A DNA stretch of 64,000 bases from Asticcacaulis sp. UBA2476 (GTDB lineage: Bacteria; Pseudomonadota; Alphaproteobacteria; Caulobacterales; Caulobacteraceae): positions 1 to 64,000 of the forward strand of contig DDPE01000038.1 of assembly GCA_002342035.1 (NCBI GenBank), in the 5' to 3' direction. The stretch's first letter is position 1. Every line of letters begins with the position of its first letter. The notes under the pieces are model-generated. The model saw only the letters and a program-made list of their open reading frames with translations. It searched no databases and was not told the origin of the DNA. Below are positions 43,408 to 53,235 of the stretch, piece by piece. The position numbers were made by a program, and so were the translations under genes.

Positions 43408-43658
43408 CTAATCACGGTCTGCATAACACGACCTGGAATCTTGAAATCGTTATCGAAGGTGGCGCACCGTGGAACGCGACCGTCGAACTGCGCGGCCTTA
43501 AGCAGGGCGTGGGTGAGAATATTATAGGTGTCTATGGCAATCGCAGGCTCAGCGTCACCTATCCCCGCGCCGCCCGCATCGAGGGCGTAAACACTTCATG
43601 TGAAGCGGCACCTTCTTTTTACGATTACCAGCTATCAAAACGAAAGCCGCGCTCCTGA
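43380..43658 (+). pseudogene. C-terminal fragment of an unrecognised protein
   Basis: Plus-strand frame with protein-like composition (T-T-W-N-L-E-I-V-I-E-G-G, L-R-G-L-K-Q-G-V-G-E-N-I-I-G-V-Y-G-N, A-P-S-F-Y-D-Y-Q-L) ending TGA 43658. It lies head-on against the hydrolase remnant on the other strand with no proper start. It looks like the tail of an exported beta-rich protein, possibly carbohydrate-active, brought here by rearrangement. Confidence 0.4.
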
Positions 43659-43725
43659 TCATCAGACTTTGGACATGCATCAGGTCAGTCACGACCGACC
43701 TGACATAGCGTATGTAAATTAAGCC

Positions 43726-44670
43726 CTATGATTTCGGCTTTAGGTAACCATGCATGGCCAACCAGCGCACATAGGCGTCAAACCAGCCGGTGCTGGTGGT
43801 TTCCTTTGGATACATGCCAAAGCCATGTCCGCCCTGCTCATAGAGGTGAAACTCGACCGGGCGCTTGGCGGTGCGCCAGCTATCGATCAGACCATATCCG
43901 GCATTGGCAAAAAACGGATCGTCCGCCGCCAACGCCACAAACAGCGGCGGAGCGCCTGCCGGAAACTCAACGGCGGCCAGAGGGCCATAGATATTGGCGA
44001 TGTGGGCTGGTTTGGCATCCTGCCCATACAGGGTTGTGGCCATGGTCAGCATAGCCCCCGCCGAAAAGCCGACCATGCCAATGCGGTCGGTATCCACTTT
44101 CCATTCTTTAGATCGCGACCGCACTAGCGCAAAGGCGGCACGCGCATCGGCAATCTGAGGGGCCAGCGTGACCGAAGCATCCCCGGGGACAGGTGGGCGG
44201 CGGGCGGTACCTGAGAACATTTCGGCCATTGAGCGCTCAAACGCTGGCATATCTTGCGGCGTCTGATTGAGACGATATTTCAGCACAAACGCCGCGATCC
44301 CACGGTCAGCCAGCGCCTGCGCCACGTCCCAGCCTTCGTTGTTCATCGACAGGGTCCGAAACCCACCGCCGGGGGCCACAATCACCGCCGCCCCGGTCGC
44401 CTTGGCAGGATCGGGCAGGAACGGCGTCAGGGTGGCCACGGTGACATTGCGCGCAAAGACGCTGCCGTACTGGCTGTGCCAGGCTTCGGGTGCAGTCGCT
44501 CCCGGCAGCGGGCCGGTGCCAAGCTCAATCGCCTTGGGTTGCGCCGGAATAGCCATCGGCGTCATGGTATGATCCAGTTGCGCCATCGCGGGTGCGGCTA
44601 TCGCGCAGGTCAGGGCGGCCAGACCGCTTAGTATCCAACGGGCCAGACGGTATTTAAGGGTATGTGTCAT
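43726..44670 (-). CDS. Secreted alpha/beta-hydrolase, acetyl-esterase type
   Basis: Exported esterase of the BD-FAE/acetylxylan-esterase-like kind, likely removing acyl groups from hemicellulose. ATG 44670 follows AAGGAA at proper distance; a signal peptide ends P-A-M-A-Q. The oxyanion segment V-I-V-A-P-G-G-G-F precedes the nucleophile elbow G-F-S-A-G, and the terminal H-G-F-G-M supplies the His. It is transcribed in the same direction as the two GH3 genes and the TonB receptor upstream and is probably part of the same locus. Confidence 0.82.
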   Translation of the reverse strand: MTHTLKYRLARWILSGLAALTCAIAAPAMAQLDHTMTPMAIPAQPKAIELGTGPLPGATAPEAWHSQYGSVFARNVTVATLTPFLPDPAKATGAAVIVAPGGGFRTLSMNNEGWDVAQALADRGIAAFVLKYRLNQTPQDMPAFERSMAEMFSGTARRPPVPGDASVTLAPQIADARAAFALVRSRSKEWKVDTDRIGMVGFSAGAMLTMATTLYGQDAKPAHIANIYGPLAAVEFPAGAPPLFVALAADDPFFANAGYGLIDSWRTAKRPVEFHLYEQGGHGFGMYPKETTSTGWFDAYVRWLAMHGYLKPKS

Positions 44671-44728
44671 ATCTGTTTTTCCTTCCTGATTATTGATTAT
44701 CCGGCTTAAAAACATGCCGGTTTTACGC

Positions 44729-47410
44729 TCACCTATCTAACGGGTAGCTTGTGGTTATGGTGATCGCCGCTGAGGTTCCAGCCGCTTTGGTCAGGCCCTC
44801 ACGGCCACCGGGTTGCCCGCCGCCGATCCACAGATCAACCCTACCCGTACGCACCGCGCGCAGGCCCTGATCATCGACGGTCGATAAGGCGCGGCTATCC
44901 AGTTCAAAGCGCACTGTTTTGGCTTCTCCGGCCTTAAGGTGAATGCGCTCAAAGCGGGTCAGGGTGCGGATCGGCCCGCCCTTCTGATTCGGGTGGCTGA
45001 GATAAAGCTGCACGACCTCATCGCTGTCCACCTTGCCGGTATTGGTGACACTGACCGTGGCAGTCAGGGTCTGATTACCGCGGATACGACGGGACGATAG
45101 CTTCACCGGCCCATAGCGGAAGGTGGTGTAGCTCAGGCCATAGCCAAACTGATACAAGGCTTCGCCTTCGAAATAACGATACGTGCGCCCCGTCATACCG
45201 TAGTCGATAAACGGCGGCAGATCTTTCGCTGAGCGGTAAAAGGTCAGCGGCAACCGTCCAGCGGGGCTGTAATCCCCGGCGATCAGGCGCGCAATGGCCG
45301 TGCCGCCCTGCCCGCCCGGATACCAGGCCTCAATAATGACCGGGACATGTTTATCGGCCCAGTTCACACTCAACGCGCTGCCGTTCATCAGTACCAGCAC
45401 GACCGGCTTTCCGGCGGCATGGATCAGTTCCAGCACCTTTTGCTGGGCGGGTGGCAGGTCAAGGCTGGTGCGGTCGCCGCCGGAAAAACCGGGGGTTTCG
45501 ACGCGCATTTCCTCGCCCTCGACCTCATGGGTCAGGCCAGCGGCGAATATCACCATATCCGCTGATTTGGCAGCTTCAACGGCCTCAAGCGCGCCCCTGT
45601 CCGACGGCAGGGCCCAGACCAGTTTTTCATCGCCGGAGGTCTGACGCTGAAACGCTTCGACCCGGATGACATTACGACTTCCGGCCTCAAGCGTCACCGC
45701 GCCGGTGGCAATCGATGGCCGCCAGTCAACGCGCCAGGCATCGACGATCAGCTTATCATTGACGAAGATGCGATAGCCGCCATTGGCCATATAGCGGAAT
45801 TTATACGCGCCGGTTTCGGGCGCGGTAATAAAGCCCTCATATCGGATGGCCTCGGCGCGGGTTTCACCCTCCCATTTCAGGGTGGCATTAGCGGCCGTGG
45901 TAACACTTAACGGGTCGCCGGTCATGGCCGGTCCCGAAAACTGCGTGACCTTGACTCCCGGTTTAGAGCAACTCGCATCCTGACACAGGGCCGTGTCCGG
46001 TACATCGAACAGCACCGGATCGATCAGGCCGGAACCCTGAGCATAGACCACCTTGGCATCAGGATAGCGGGCGCGGATGCCATCCAGCACAGTCACCGGA
46101 TGGGACGGCTCACCGTTATAATTACCAACCAGCGGTGCCACGGTCGCCGCATTGGGGCCAATGACGGCAATGGTGCGCGGCGCGGATTTCAGCGGCAACA
46201 GGTTATCGTTCTTCAGCAGCACCATCGACTTTTCGGCCACGGTTTGCGAAAACTCACGATTAGCCGGTGTATCAAAATCGCGGGCGGTGATGCCGGGGAA
46301 TACCTTATCGGCCGGATCGAACTGCCCCAACTGCATCCGGGCGGTGAACAGGCGATTGAGCGCCTTGTCCAGCATCGTTTCAGGCAAAATACCGCCCTTG
46401 ACGGCACGGGTCAGGTGATCGGCCTCAACCGCATTGCCGCAGATCAGGTCGGTGCCGACTGCAAGCGCCACAGCCACCCCCTCTTCGGGGGTTTTCTTAT
46501 AGTGGTGGGAAGTCTTGTAATAGATGTCGCCGACCGCGTCGCAGTCCGAGACCACAAACCCATTGAACTTCCAGTCGTTGCGCAGGTATTTAATCAGCAA
46601 ACCTTCATTAGCACACGCCGGTTGGCCATTGATGGCATTATAGGCGCACATGATCGACGCGGCCTTGCCCTCGGATATGGTGGCCCGAAACGCGGGCAGG
46701 TAGGTCTCCTCAAGGTCGCGCGCGGAGGGGATATAGTTGTCGCGGTGGCGGCTGACTTCCGGCCCGCTATGGACGGCATAGTGCTTGGGCGTAGCGATCG
46801 TGCGGTAATAGGTGGGGTCATAACCTTGCAGGCCCTTGACATAGGCCACTCCCATGCGTGCCGTAAGATACGGGTCTTCACCGTAGGTTTCCTGCCCCCG
46901 GCCCCAGCGCGGGTCGCGGAAAATATTGATATTGGGCGACCATACCGTCAACCCCCGGAACCAGTCAGAGCCGCCGAAACGGTGCAGGCTATCAAGGTAC
47001 TTGGCGCGGAATTCAATGCTGACGACATCCGCAGCCTTTTGTATCAGCGGCTCATCCCAGGTCGCCGCCATGCCGATGGCTTGCGGAAAAACGGTCGCAT
47101 AGCCTGCCGCCGCCACGCCGTGCAGGCCTTCGTTCCACCAGTTATATTCGCGCACCCCAAGCCGCGGAATCGCGGGTGCATCATTGATCACTTGAGCGGT
47201 TTTTTCATCCAGCGTCATGCGCGACACCAGATCGGCGGCGCGCTGCTCAGGCGAGCGCGTTATATCCTGATAGGCTTGGGTTTCAAGCGGGTTCTGGGCA
47301 TAGGCAAAGTGTAATCCCGACAGGATCATCACCGGAATTGCCGTGAGAACTGCACTAAAGGCGGCACGGCAAGCTGACCGGCGAATGGCCAGAGCATGTG
47401 GTGGCTTCAT
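44729..47410 (-). CDS. Secreted GH3 glycosidase with PA14 insert (beta-xylosidase/glucosidase type)
   Basis: Exported exo-glycosidase. AGGGAAGAC selects ATG 47410, followed by a signal peptide (to A-Y-A-Q). The GH3 N-terminal barrel covers about residues 30-340 with S-P-N-I-N-I-F-R-D-P-R-W-G-R-G-Q-E-T-Y-G-E-D, K-H-Y-A-V-H and the nucleophile Asp in V-V-S-D-C-D-A-V. The GH3 C-terminal domain is split by a PA14 domain (Y-E-G-F-I-T-A-P-E-T-G-A-Y-K-F-R-Y). A fibronectin III-like domain closes the chain. The S-D-C-D context is common in beta-xylosidases. About 893 residues, intact. Confidence 0.92.
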   Translation of the reverse strand: MKPPHALAIRRSACRAAFSAVLTAIPVMILSGLHFAYAQNPLETQAYQDITRSPEQRAADLVSRMTLDEKTAQVINDAPAIPRLGVREYNWWNEGLHGVAAAGYATVFPQAIGMAATWDEPLIQKAADVVSIEFRAKYLDSLHRFGGSDWFRGLTVWSPNINIFRDPRWGRGQETYGEDPYLTARMGVAYVKGLQGYDPTYYRTIATPKHYAVHSGPEVSRHRDNYIPSARDLEETYLPAFRATISEGKAASIMCAYNAINGQPACANEGLLIKYLRNDWKFNGFVVSDCDAVGDIYYKTSHHYKKTPEEGVAVALAVGTDLICGNAVEADHLTRAVKGGILPETMLDKALNRLFTARMQLGQFDPADKVFPGITARDFDTPANREFSQTVAEKSMVLLKNDNLLPLKSAPRTIAVIGPNAATVAPLVGNYNGEPSHPVTVLDGIRARYPDAKVVYAQGSGLIDPVLFDVPDTALCQDASCSKPGVKVTQFSGPAMTGDPLSVTTAANATLKWEGETRAEAIRYEGFITAPETGAYKFRYMANGGYRIFVNDKLIVDAWRVDWRPSIATGAVTLEAGSRNVIRVEAFQRQTSGDEKLVWALPSDRGALEAVEAAKSADMVIFAAGLTHEVEGEEMRVETPGFSGGDRTSLDLPPAQQKVLELIHAAGKPVVLVLMNGSALSVNWADKHVPVIIEAWYPGGQGGTAIARLIAGDYSPAGRLPLTFYRSAKDLPPFIDYGMTGRTYRYFEGEALYQFGYGLSYTTFRYGPVKLSSRRIRGNQTLTATVSVTNTGKVDSDEVVQLYLSHPNQKGGPIRTLTRFERIHLKAGEAKTVRFELDSRALSTVDDQGLRAVRTGRVDLWIGGGQPGGREGLTKAAGTSAAITITTSYPLDR

Positions 47411-47610
47411 AATGTCTTCCCTGAATGCGGCATTTGGTGCCGCTAATTTCATCAGTGTTTGTCACCGTTATGATAGCGCTACCACAAAACCATTTGCCAA
47501 GGAAGAAAATTGTCGGACTATTGAGGATAACCTTACCTCAGTTTTTGCAGCCACAATTTGTATGAATTTACAACGTTCAGAACGGACCATTGTAGCTGTG
47601 GCTACGGTAT

Positions 47611-47665
47611 TGCGCCCGAACCGGACATTTTGTTTGTGATTACCGAGGCCTCCCGAAAGCGGACA
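47611..47665 (+). repeat. Island-specific GCGGACAT paired repeat (copy 3)
   Basis: TGCGCCCGAACCGGACATT (47611-47629) and CCCGAAAGCGGACA (47652-47665), in the 299-bp spacer between the two GH3 genes. No other feature is seen in that spacer. Confidence 0.65.
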
Positions 47666-47709
47666 GATATCTGCTCTGTGGGACCGCCCCAAAGCTGGGA
47701 TTGCCATTG

Positions 47710-49683
47710 TCATCCACCGCTGTATCTGTAATGTATTTTATATAATGGCGCCTTACTGTCGGCAGGCCGATCAGGAAATTGCGTGTCGACCGCCTCCATT
47801 GAGCTCGGCAACTCAAATGGCAGACTGCCCTCTGCCTTAATTTTCCCTGTTAGCGCATTAAGCAAGGCAAGATCACTGCCGCCAAAATTGGCAATAAGCG
47901 CTGACGCCAAAGGCTTGATGTTGGTTAGAATAGCTGGACGATCCAGATACACATCAACGATAACCGGCACATCCTTTGCCAGTTTTTGTATCGCCTGAAA
48001 GTCTTCATTGCCGACTTTGAAGTCCAGATCACCTTCGTGCTGAAAGCTTCCGAACATGTAGCCTGTGTGGGTTATCTGATAGGGGGTTGAGGTACGCACA
48101 ATAGCTACGTCAGCCAGCTTTGGGTCTGAAACCGCTATAAGGCCAGCGGCTTCGATGGCCGCCTGATCCAGGTTTCGTCCATAGACTTTTTGTCCCGCCC
48201 TCAACGGAAGGATCGATGATTTGACCTCCAGAACCACCATGGCCCGTGATTGCGCCGCGACGCCCTCACTAAGATAGGGCTCCACCCCTACCCATTTAGC
48301 GGCAACGGCCGGGTCGACGATAGCACTTTCAAACAAGCCTATCTGGAACTTCTGTAGCATGACCCGATACACAGAATCGTCGAGGCGTTTTTCTGTAATC
48401 CGGCCACTTTTCACCGCCTCGATAACCGGCGCCACCTCCTCGGTGCCTCCGAACTGATCAAGCCCCGCTTCGATCCCAAGCGCAAAGCGGTTGAGTTTGC
48501 TTAGGTGATCGACGCCCCAGGCTTTTGTCACGGCAAATGGTTCACCAGTTTTTGAGCCTTCTTTACAGGCGGTGTTACAGTCTTCAGTAATCGCAAAGTC
48601 CGAAATAACCACTCCGGTAAAACCTTGCTTATGGCGCAGCGCGTCCGTCAGCAGCACTTTTGAAAAGCCTGCGCCAACCTGCTCCACCGGCTTGCCGTCC
48701 AGAGTGACGTCTTTAAGGATGGAATAGGTCGGCATGATACCGGCGACTCCGGCATCGAAAACACCTTTAAAGGCCGCAATATGCTTGTCGAGGTCGCCTC
48801 CGGGGAAGGCTGCGTAGCGGCCGTAATAGTTGTGACTGTCATAGCCTTTTTCGGCGGGTGAACCATAGCCAACCCAGTGCTTGGCAACGGCAATGACGCT
48901 CTCGTTGTTCAGCCCGCTCACCCCGTTCTGAAAGCCTTCAACATAGGCGTGGGTCTGAGCCACGACCGTTGCTACATCTTCACCAAAGGTTCCGTTTATG
49001 CGCGGCCAGCGTGGCTCAGTCGACAGATCCGCCTGTGGTGACAACGCCATCTGAATACCCACGGCGCGATATTCCCGGCGCGCGATTTCAGCAAAGCGGC
49101 GTGTAAGCTCTGTGTCGCCAATCGCCGCAAAGCCTAAAGTCTCAGGCCATTTGGTAAATCCCTGCCCGGACGCACTGGCACCGTGGGTGATCTGAAAATG
49201 GTGCCTCGCGTCGGTCGAGACCGTAACGGGAATACCCAGTCTGGTCTTTTGTGCCAAAAACTGAAGCGCGTTGTTTTGACGAGCGAATTCTGCGGGGTCA
49301 GCCTTCAGCCGTGTCAGAAGGGAATTTACATGCAGGTTTGCGATAAATTCCTCGGCTAGCTTCAAGTCGTAGCTTGTACCCGTTCCGTAATCACCATCAA
49401 GCGTCGGCGCGGTACCGTGCATAATGGCCCCAGCTTTTTCCTCCAGCGTCATGCGGCTAACTAGATCATGTGTGCGATTTTGCGCGGACCGACGCCAGTC
49501 CTCGTAAGGCTCCAGAGCTCCGCTTCGGTTCAAATCCCGGAATTTCGCCCCATCTACGGTCAGCCATTGCCCGGCATCACCATCCAAAACCGGCTGAACC
49601 GCACCAGCTTGAGCAGGCTCCACCTGAACGAACCCGTTCAAGGCCAGCCAACAGACACTTACACTAAGGAAAGAACGCAACAT
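47710..49683 (-). CDS. Secreted GH3 glycosidase, two-domain form
   Basis: A second exported GH3 enzyme, without PA14. GGAGAAATTT before ATG 49683 and the signal peptide M-L-R-S-F-L-S-V-S-V select the start. Visible are S-R-M-T-L-E-E-K-A-G-A-I-M-H-G, V-S-T-D-A-R-H-H, A-L-S-P-Q-A-D-L, V-A-K-H-W-V-G-Y-G and the nucleophile Asp in G-V-V-I-S-D-F-A-I-T. The C-terminal sandwich domain ends near G-S-L-P-F-E-L-P. About 657 residues, complete. It probably shares the substrate chain of the neighbouring GH3. Confidence 0.9.
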   Translation of the reverse strand: MLRSFLSVSVCWLALNGFVQVEPAQAGAVQPVLDGDAGQWLTVDGAKFRDLNRSGALEPYEDWRRSAQNRTHDLVSRMTLEEKAGAIMHGTAPTLDGDYGTGTSYDLKLAEEFIANLHVNSLLTRLKADPAEFARQNNALQFLAQKTRLGIPVTVSTDARHHFQITHGASASGQGFTKWPETLGFAAIGDTELTRRFAEIARREYRAVGIQMALSPQADLSTEPRWPRINGTFGEDVATVVAQTHAYVEGFQNGVSGLNNESVIAVAKHWVGYGSPAEKGYDSHNYYGRYAAFPGGDLDKHIAAFKGVFDAGVAGIMPTYSILKDVTLDGKPVEQVGAGFSKVLLTDALRHKQGFTGVVISDFAITEDCNTACKEGSKTGEPFAVTKAWGVDHLSKLNRFALGIEAGLDQFGGTEEVAPVIEAVKSGRITEKRLDDSVYRVMLQKFQIGLFESAIVDPAVAAKWVGVEPYLSEGVAAQSRAMVVLEVKSSILPLRAGQKVYGRNLDQAAIEAAGLIAVSDPKLADVAIVRTSTPYQITHTGYMFGSFQHEGDLDFKVGNEDFQAIQKLAKDVPVIVDVYLDRPAILTNIKPLASALIANFGGSDLALLNALTGKIKAEGSLPFELPSSMEAVDTQFPDRPADSKAPLYKIHYRYSGG

Positions 49684-49845
49684 AAATTTCTCCAAATAAA
49701 GGGGGAGAAAGAGGCGGGGCTGGACCGTCTCTTTCATTTGGCATCAAGAATAATGCCTCTCGATCCGAGCCTGGAAACATCAGGCCTGGATCAGCTTGAT
49801 AGAAAACCTGCGGGGATATGGAACCGCTGTTTTCTCCCGCGACTA

Positions 49846-52233
49846 TCACCAGTTCGCGGTCAGACGGACCCCATAGGTACGCGGGGCGCCGAGCTGATAG
49901 TAAATGCTGTCATATTCAAGATTTTCGACCGCAACGTTGATCACACGCTCGTTTTCGATATTACGGACATAGGCCTGTAGGGTGTATCGCCCGCCCGTCG
50001 GCGTGTAGCTGAGAGACGCGTCGGTTTTGGTGTACGCATCTTGTCGGCTGAAGGCGTAGTTATAGGACGACAGATACATGGCGCTCTGATAACGGCTTTG
50101 AAGGCGCGCCGTCAGATCGCCAGCGGTCAGTGGCCATGTATGCTGGTAGCCACCGGTGATTGTCGTCTTTGGAGCTTGTTGCATCTGGTTGCCCGCCAGA
50201 TTGTCGTTCCCGCCATTGCCGTCAGAAACGTCAAAACGCGTATATTCAGCATGTAACAGCCCCACCGAAAAATCAAACCGGTCATCGGGTGTGGCCAGCC
50301 AGATGCCATCCGCTTCAAGTCCAAACAGTTCCGAGCTACCGGCGTTTGAAACGATTTCGCGTATGATACTTTGCTCTTCCGTGGCGATATTTTGCTTCAC
50401 CTGTTGGTTTGAGTAGTCATAGTAGAATGCTGTCAGATTGAGCTGAAGCCGACGGTCAAAGAACTGATTTTTTGAGCCTATTTCATAGGCCGTCAGAAAT
50501 TCAGGATCATAGGTCGAACCGTTGTTGAAACCGCCGGCTTTGTAGCCACGATCAGCCTTGGCATAGACCAAATTCACGGGCGTGCGCTGCCAGTTTAACC
50601 CCAGGTGCCAGGTTGTCGCGATTGAGCTTTCCTGACTATCTTCGGGAATACCAAACCCATAAAAGTTCAGGGAGCCAATGCGGCTTTTTTCATCTTCAGT
50701 GTATCGTACGCCGGCCTCTGCCGTTACGGTGGGTGTCAGCCTATAGCTGCCCTGTGCGAACACGGCTTTGGATTCAGCCACAATTTCCGGGAAGTCAAAT
50801 ACACCCCAGTTAAACGGGACATCACCTGTATAGGTCTGAAGATAAGTACGCAGGGCATTGTCTTCCTTAAAATAGAAAGCCCCCGCCTGCCATTTGAACG
50901 CGCCGTCTCCGTTAGAGCTCAAGCGTAGTTCATGATTGATGGTCTTCGGCGCCTCATTTTGCTGAAACCCTTCAAAATACCCTTCGGTGGCATCCAGTTC
51001 TCCCAAGCGGTGGAAGGTCATTTTGCTTGATCCGCCAAGATAAGTCAGCGTGACCGGATCAAAGCTATAGGCGACATTCCATTTATAGGTGTTGACCGAA
51101 ACATTGGTATAACCGGCCAGATCCGAATAAATCTCGGCATCGGCATCAGGAATACTGGGCTTACCACGCGTGGGATTGCCCGCACCATCCGTCAGCATAG
51201 GCACGCCTACACCTTGCGATCCGACACCGGTCTGCTTCAGGAAATCGGCCGTGAGCAGAATAGTCAGACGGTCCGTGGGTTCGATCAAAAGATGCGCCCG
51301 CAAGGCTTCGCTATCCTCATCATCCGCATCCGGCACGGGGGTACGTTTCAGATAGCCGTCATGTGAGCGTACCGCCCCGGACACACGCAGACTGGCGATG
51401 CTGGACAAAGGCACATTGATCATGCCCTCAAAGTTTTGCGTATTGAAATTACCTATGTCGGCCATAGCACTTGCCCCGAAGGTGTAGGTTGGCTTTTTGC
51501 TGATAATATTGATGGCGCCACCGGTCGCATTGCGCCCGTAAAGTGTACCCTGCGGTCCGCGTAAGGCTTCTATACGTTCCAGATCGAACATCGTCGCATT
51601 CAGCCCGACGGGGCGTTGCACGTAGAAACCATCGACGCTGACAGCGACCGCCGGATCCCCCACCTCTGAGTCGTCGCGGCTGGCTACGCCACGGATCGTT
51701 ATGACCGAGGCGGCCTGATTCTGTGAAAATTGGATACTTGGGGAAACGTTTGCAAGGTCCTGCAGGCTGGCCACGCCATTGCGTTTCAAGGCATTGGCAT
51801 CGAATACGTCCATGGCTATGGCCGTGCGCTGAGCGGCAATGGAGCGCTTCTCAGCCGTGACTATGACTTCCTCAATTACGGTGGGCTCAGTTGCCGCATC
51901 AATGCTGGCCGTGGCTTTTGAAAGTACAAACGCACCGCTTTCATCTTTAGTCAGCGTAAGATTAGCACCAGACAGAAGCTGACGAAGCGCAACATCAGGC
52001 TCCATCGTGCCCTTAACACCTGGCGAGGTTCTGGATTTTACATCTTCGACGCGATAAATAAGCGAGGCACTTGACTGGGCGATAAACCCATCAAGAGCCG
52101 CCTTAAGATCTCCGGCAGGCACATTAAAGGTACGTGGCTGAGCCAGTACGCTGCCCGCAAAGGCAACCGCCAGAAGGCTGGTGGCCACACCTGTCATCAA
52201 ACGCCGATAAAACTGGCGATTTAGCGTTTTCAT
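49846..52233 (-). CDS. FecA-type TonB-dependent receptor with N-terminal STN domain
   Basis: Outer-membrane importer and signal transducer. The signal peptide (to V-L-A-Q) is followed by a secretin/TonB short N-terminal domain (F-N-V-P-A-G-D-L-K-A-A-L-D-G-F, residues ~34-110), the part that contacts a FecR-like anti-sigma factor. The TonB box-like E-E-V-I-V-T-A-E-K-R and the plug (L-Q-D-L-A-N-V-S-P-S-I, R-G-P-Q-G-T-L-Y-G-R-N-A-T-G-G-A) come next. The barrel ends Y-G-V-R-L-T-A-N-W. GGGGATAAGATA precedes ATG 52233. The flanking glycosidases suggest an oligosaccharide rather than iron as ligand. Confidence 0.93.
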   Translation of the reverse strand: MKTLNRQFYRRLMTGVATSLLAVAFAGSVLAQPRTFNVPAGDLKAALDGFIAQSSASLIYRVEDVKSRTSPGVKGTMEPDVALRQLLSGANLTLTKDESGAFVLSKATASIDAATEPTVIEEVIVTAEKRSIAAQRTAIAMDVFDANALKRNGVASLQDLANVSPSIQFSQNQAASVITIRGVASRDDSEVGDPAVAVSVDGFYVQRPVGLNATMFDLERIEALRGPQGTLYGRNATGGAINIISKKPTYTFGASAMADIGNFNTQNFEGMINVPLSSIASLRVSGAVRSHDGYLKRTPVPDADDEDSEALRAHLLIEPTDRLTILLTADFLKQTGVGSQGVGVPMLTDGAGNPTRGKPSIPDADAEIYSDLAGYTNVSVNTYKWNVAYSFDPVTLTYLGGSSKMTFHRLGELDATEGYFEGFQQNEAPKTINHELRLSSNGDGAFKWQAGAFYFKEDNALRTYLQTYTGDVPFNWGVFDFPEIVAESKAVFAQGSYRLTPTVTAEAGVRYTEDEKSRIGSLNFYGFGIPEDSQESSIATTWHLGLNWQRTPVNLVYAKADRGYKAGGFNNGSTYDPEFLTAYEIGSKNQFFDRRLQLNLTAFYYDYSNQQVKQNIATEEQSIIREIVSNAGSSELFGLEADGIWLATPDDRFDFSVGLLHAEYTRFDVSDGNGGNDNLAGNQMQQAPKTTITGGYQHTWPLTAGDLTARLQSRYQSAMYLSSYNYAFSRQDAYTKTDASLSYTPTGGRYTLQAYVRNIENERVINVAVENLEYDSIYYQLGAPRTYGVRLTANW

Positions 52234-52305
52234 TATCTTATCCCCTATTCGGCCGTCATCAGCCTCACAGAACTAGGACAAGACACAACGTAAAACCTTC
52301 AACAC

Positions 52306-53232
52306 CTATTCCGAAATTTTTATTCCGTCCTCGGAACTATCAACGGTCAGACCAAACCCTTTGTTCAACAGACGCGCAAAACCCTCGACATTCTGACTTT
52401 CAAAACTACCGCCAATCCGTGTCGAGGCTACCGATCCGGATATGATGAGTTTCTTCTGATTATAACGATTAAACTCAGCCGCCGCATCGGCAAGCGTCAC
52501 CTGATCAAATATCAACCGCCCCTGACGCCAGCCCATATCGTCTTCGACGCGCTTTGGCGACCTTGGCAGCAACAGGGTCGATGCACCTTCGGCCAGCAAA
52601 CTATCGCCGCGAATCAAAACGGTCGCCCCCGCAGATTTATCCGCTGGTTCGACCCGGACCCTGCCCTCAGTAACGGCCACTTCGACACGGTCGCCGTCCC
52701 GGCGCACTGAAAACTTTGTGCCCAGCACGGTTATGCGCCGAGATCCAGCCACGATTACGAACGGATGAGACGGATCATGAGCCACATCGAAATAGGCTTC
52801 ACCCGCTCCCAACCATACGGTCCGCGAGGTTCTCGACACCTTAGCTCTGATATCTGTCGCCGTATTAAGGTCTATCCGGGTACCGTCCGCAAGAACCTCT
52901 GGGCGGACCTCACCAATCGGTGTTCTGAACTCTTGTGGGGCTGGCGAAATCGTTCTCAGGCTCATCCAGCCGCCGGTTAGGGCTACGACACTGATGCCAG
53001 CCGCCACAGCCCACGTCACCCATGCCTTTTGTGGTTTGGGTCGTGTTTCCAATATGCGCATCTGGCTGGCGCGGTCCCACCCGTACTCTAATCGCCAGAA
53101 GGTAATTTTATGTTCTGGATTTTCTTCGAGCCAGGCGTCAAGTTGCACCTGATCGGGCGTCGACCAGCCAGGCTGTTCGCGCCTTAGCAGCCAGCCGGCC
53201 GCCTCATCTTCGATCGTCTCGCGTTCAGTCAT
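52306..53232 (-). CDS. FecR-family anti-sigma/sigma regulator
   Basis: Inner-membrane sensor linking the TonB receptor to its sigma factor. The cytosolic N-terminal part (A-A-G-W-L-L-R-R-E-Q-P-G-W-S...L-D-A-W-L-E-E-N-P-E-H) binds sigma. One transmembrane helix lies at about residues 90-108 (W-V-T-W-A-V-A-A-G-I-S-V-V-A-L). The periplasmic FecR domain follows (L-A-D-G-T-R-I-D-L-N-T-A-T, G-E-A-Y-F-D-V-A-H-D, F-E-S-Q-N-V-E-G-F). AAGAGGTAG at the end of the sigma gene is its ribosome site; the spacing of 3 bp implies coupling. Confidence 0.92.
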   Translation of the reverse strand: MTERETIEDEAAGWLLRREQPGWSTPDQVQLDAWLEENPEHKITFWRLEYGWDRASQMRILETRPKPQKAWVTWAVAAGISVVALTGGWMSLRTISPAPQEFRTPIGEVRPEVLADGTRIDLNTATDIRAKVSRTSRTVWLGAGEAYFDVAHDPSHPFVIVAGSRRITVLGTKFSVRRDGDRVEVAVTEGRVRVEPADKSAGATVLIRGDSLLAEGASTLLLPRSPKRVEDDMGWRQGRLIFDQVTLADAAAEFNRYNQKKLIISGSVASTRIGGSFESQNVEGFARLLNKGFGLTVDSSEDGIKISE

Positions 53233-53235
53233 CGC

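Noticed and set aside
46100..47314. 404-codon plus-strand open frame
   Set aside because: Antisense to the GH3 barrel, with Ile/Gly/Arg-rich shadow composition.
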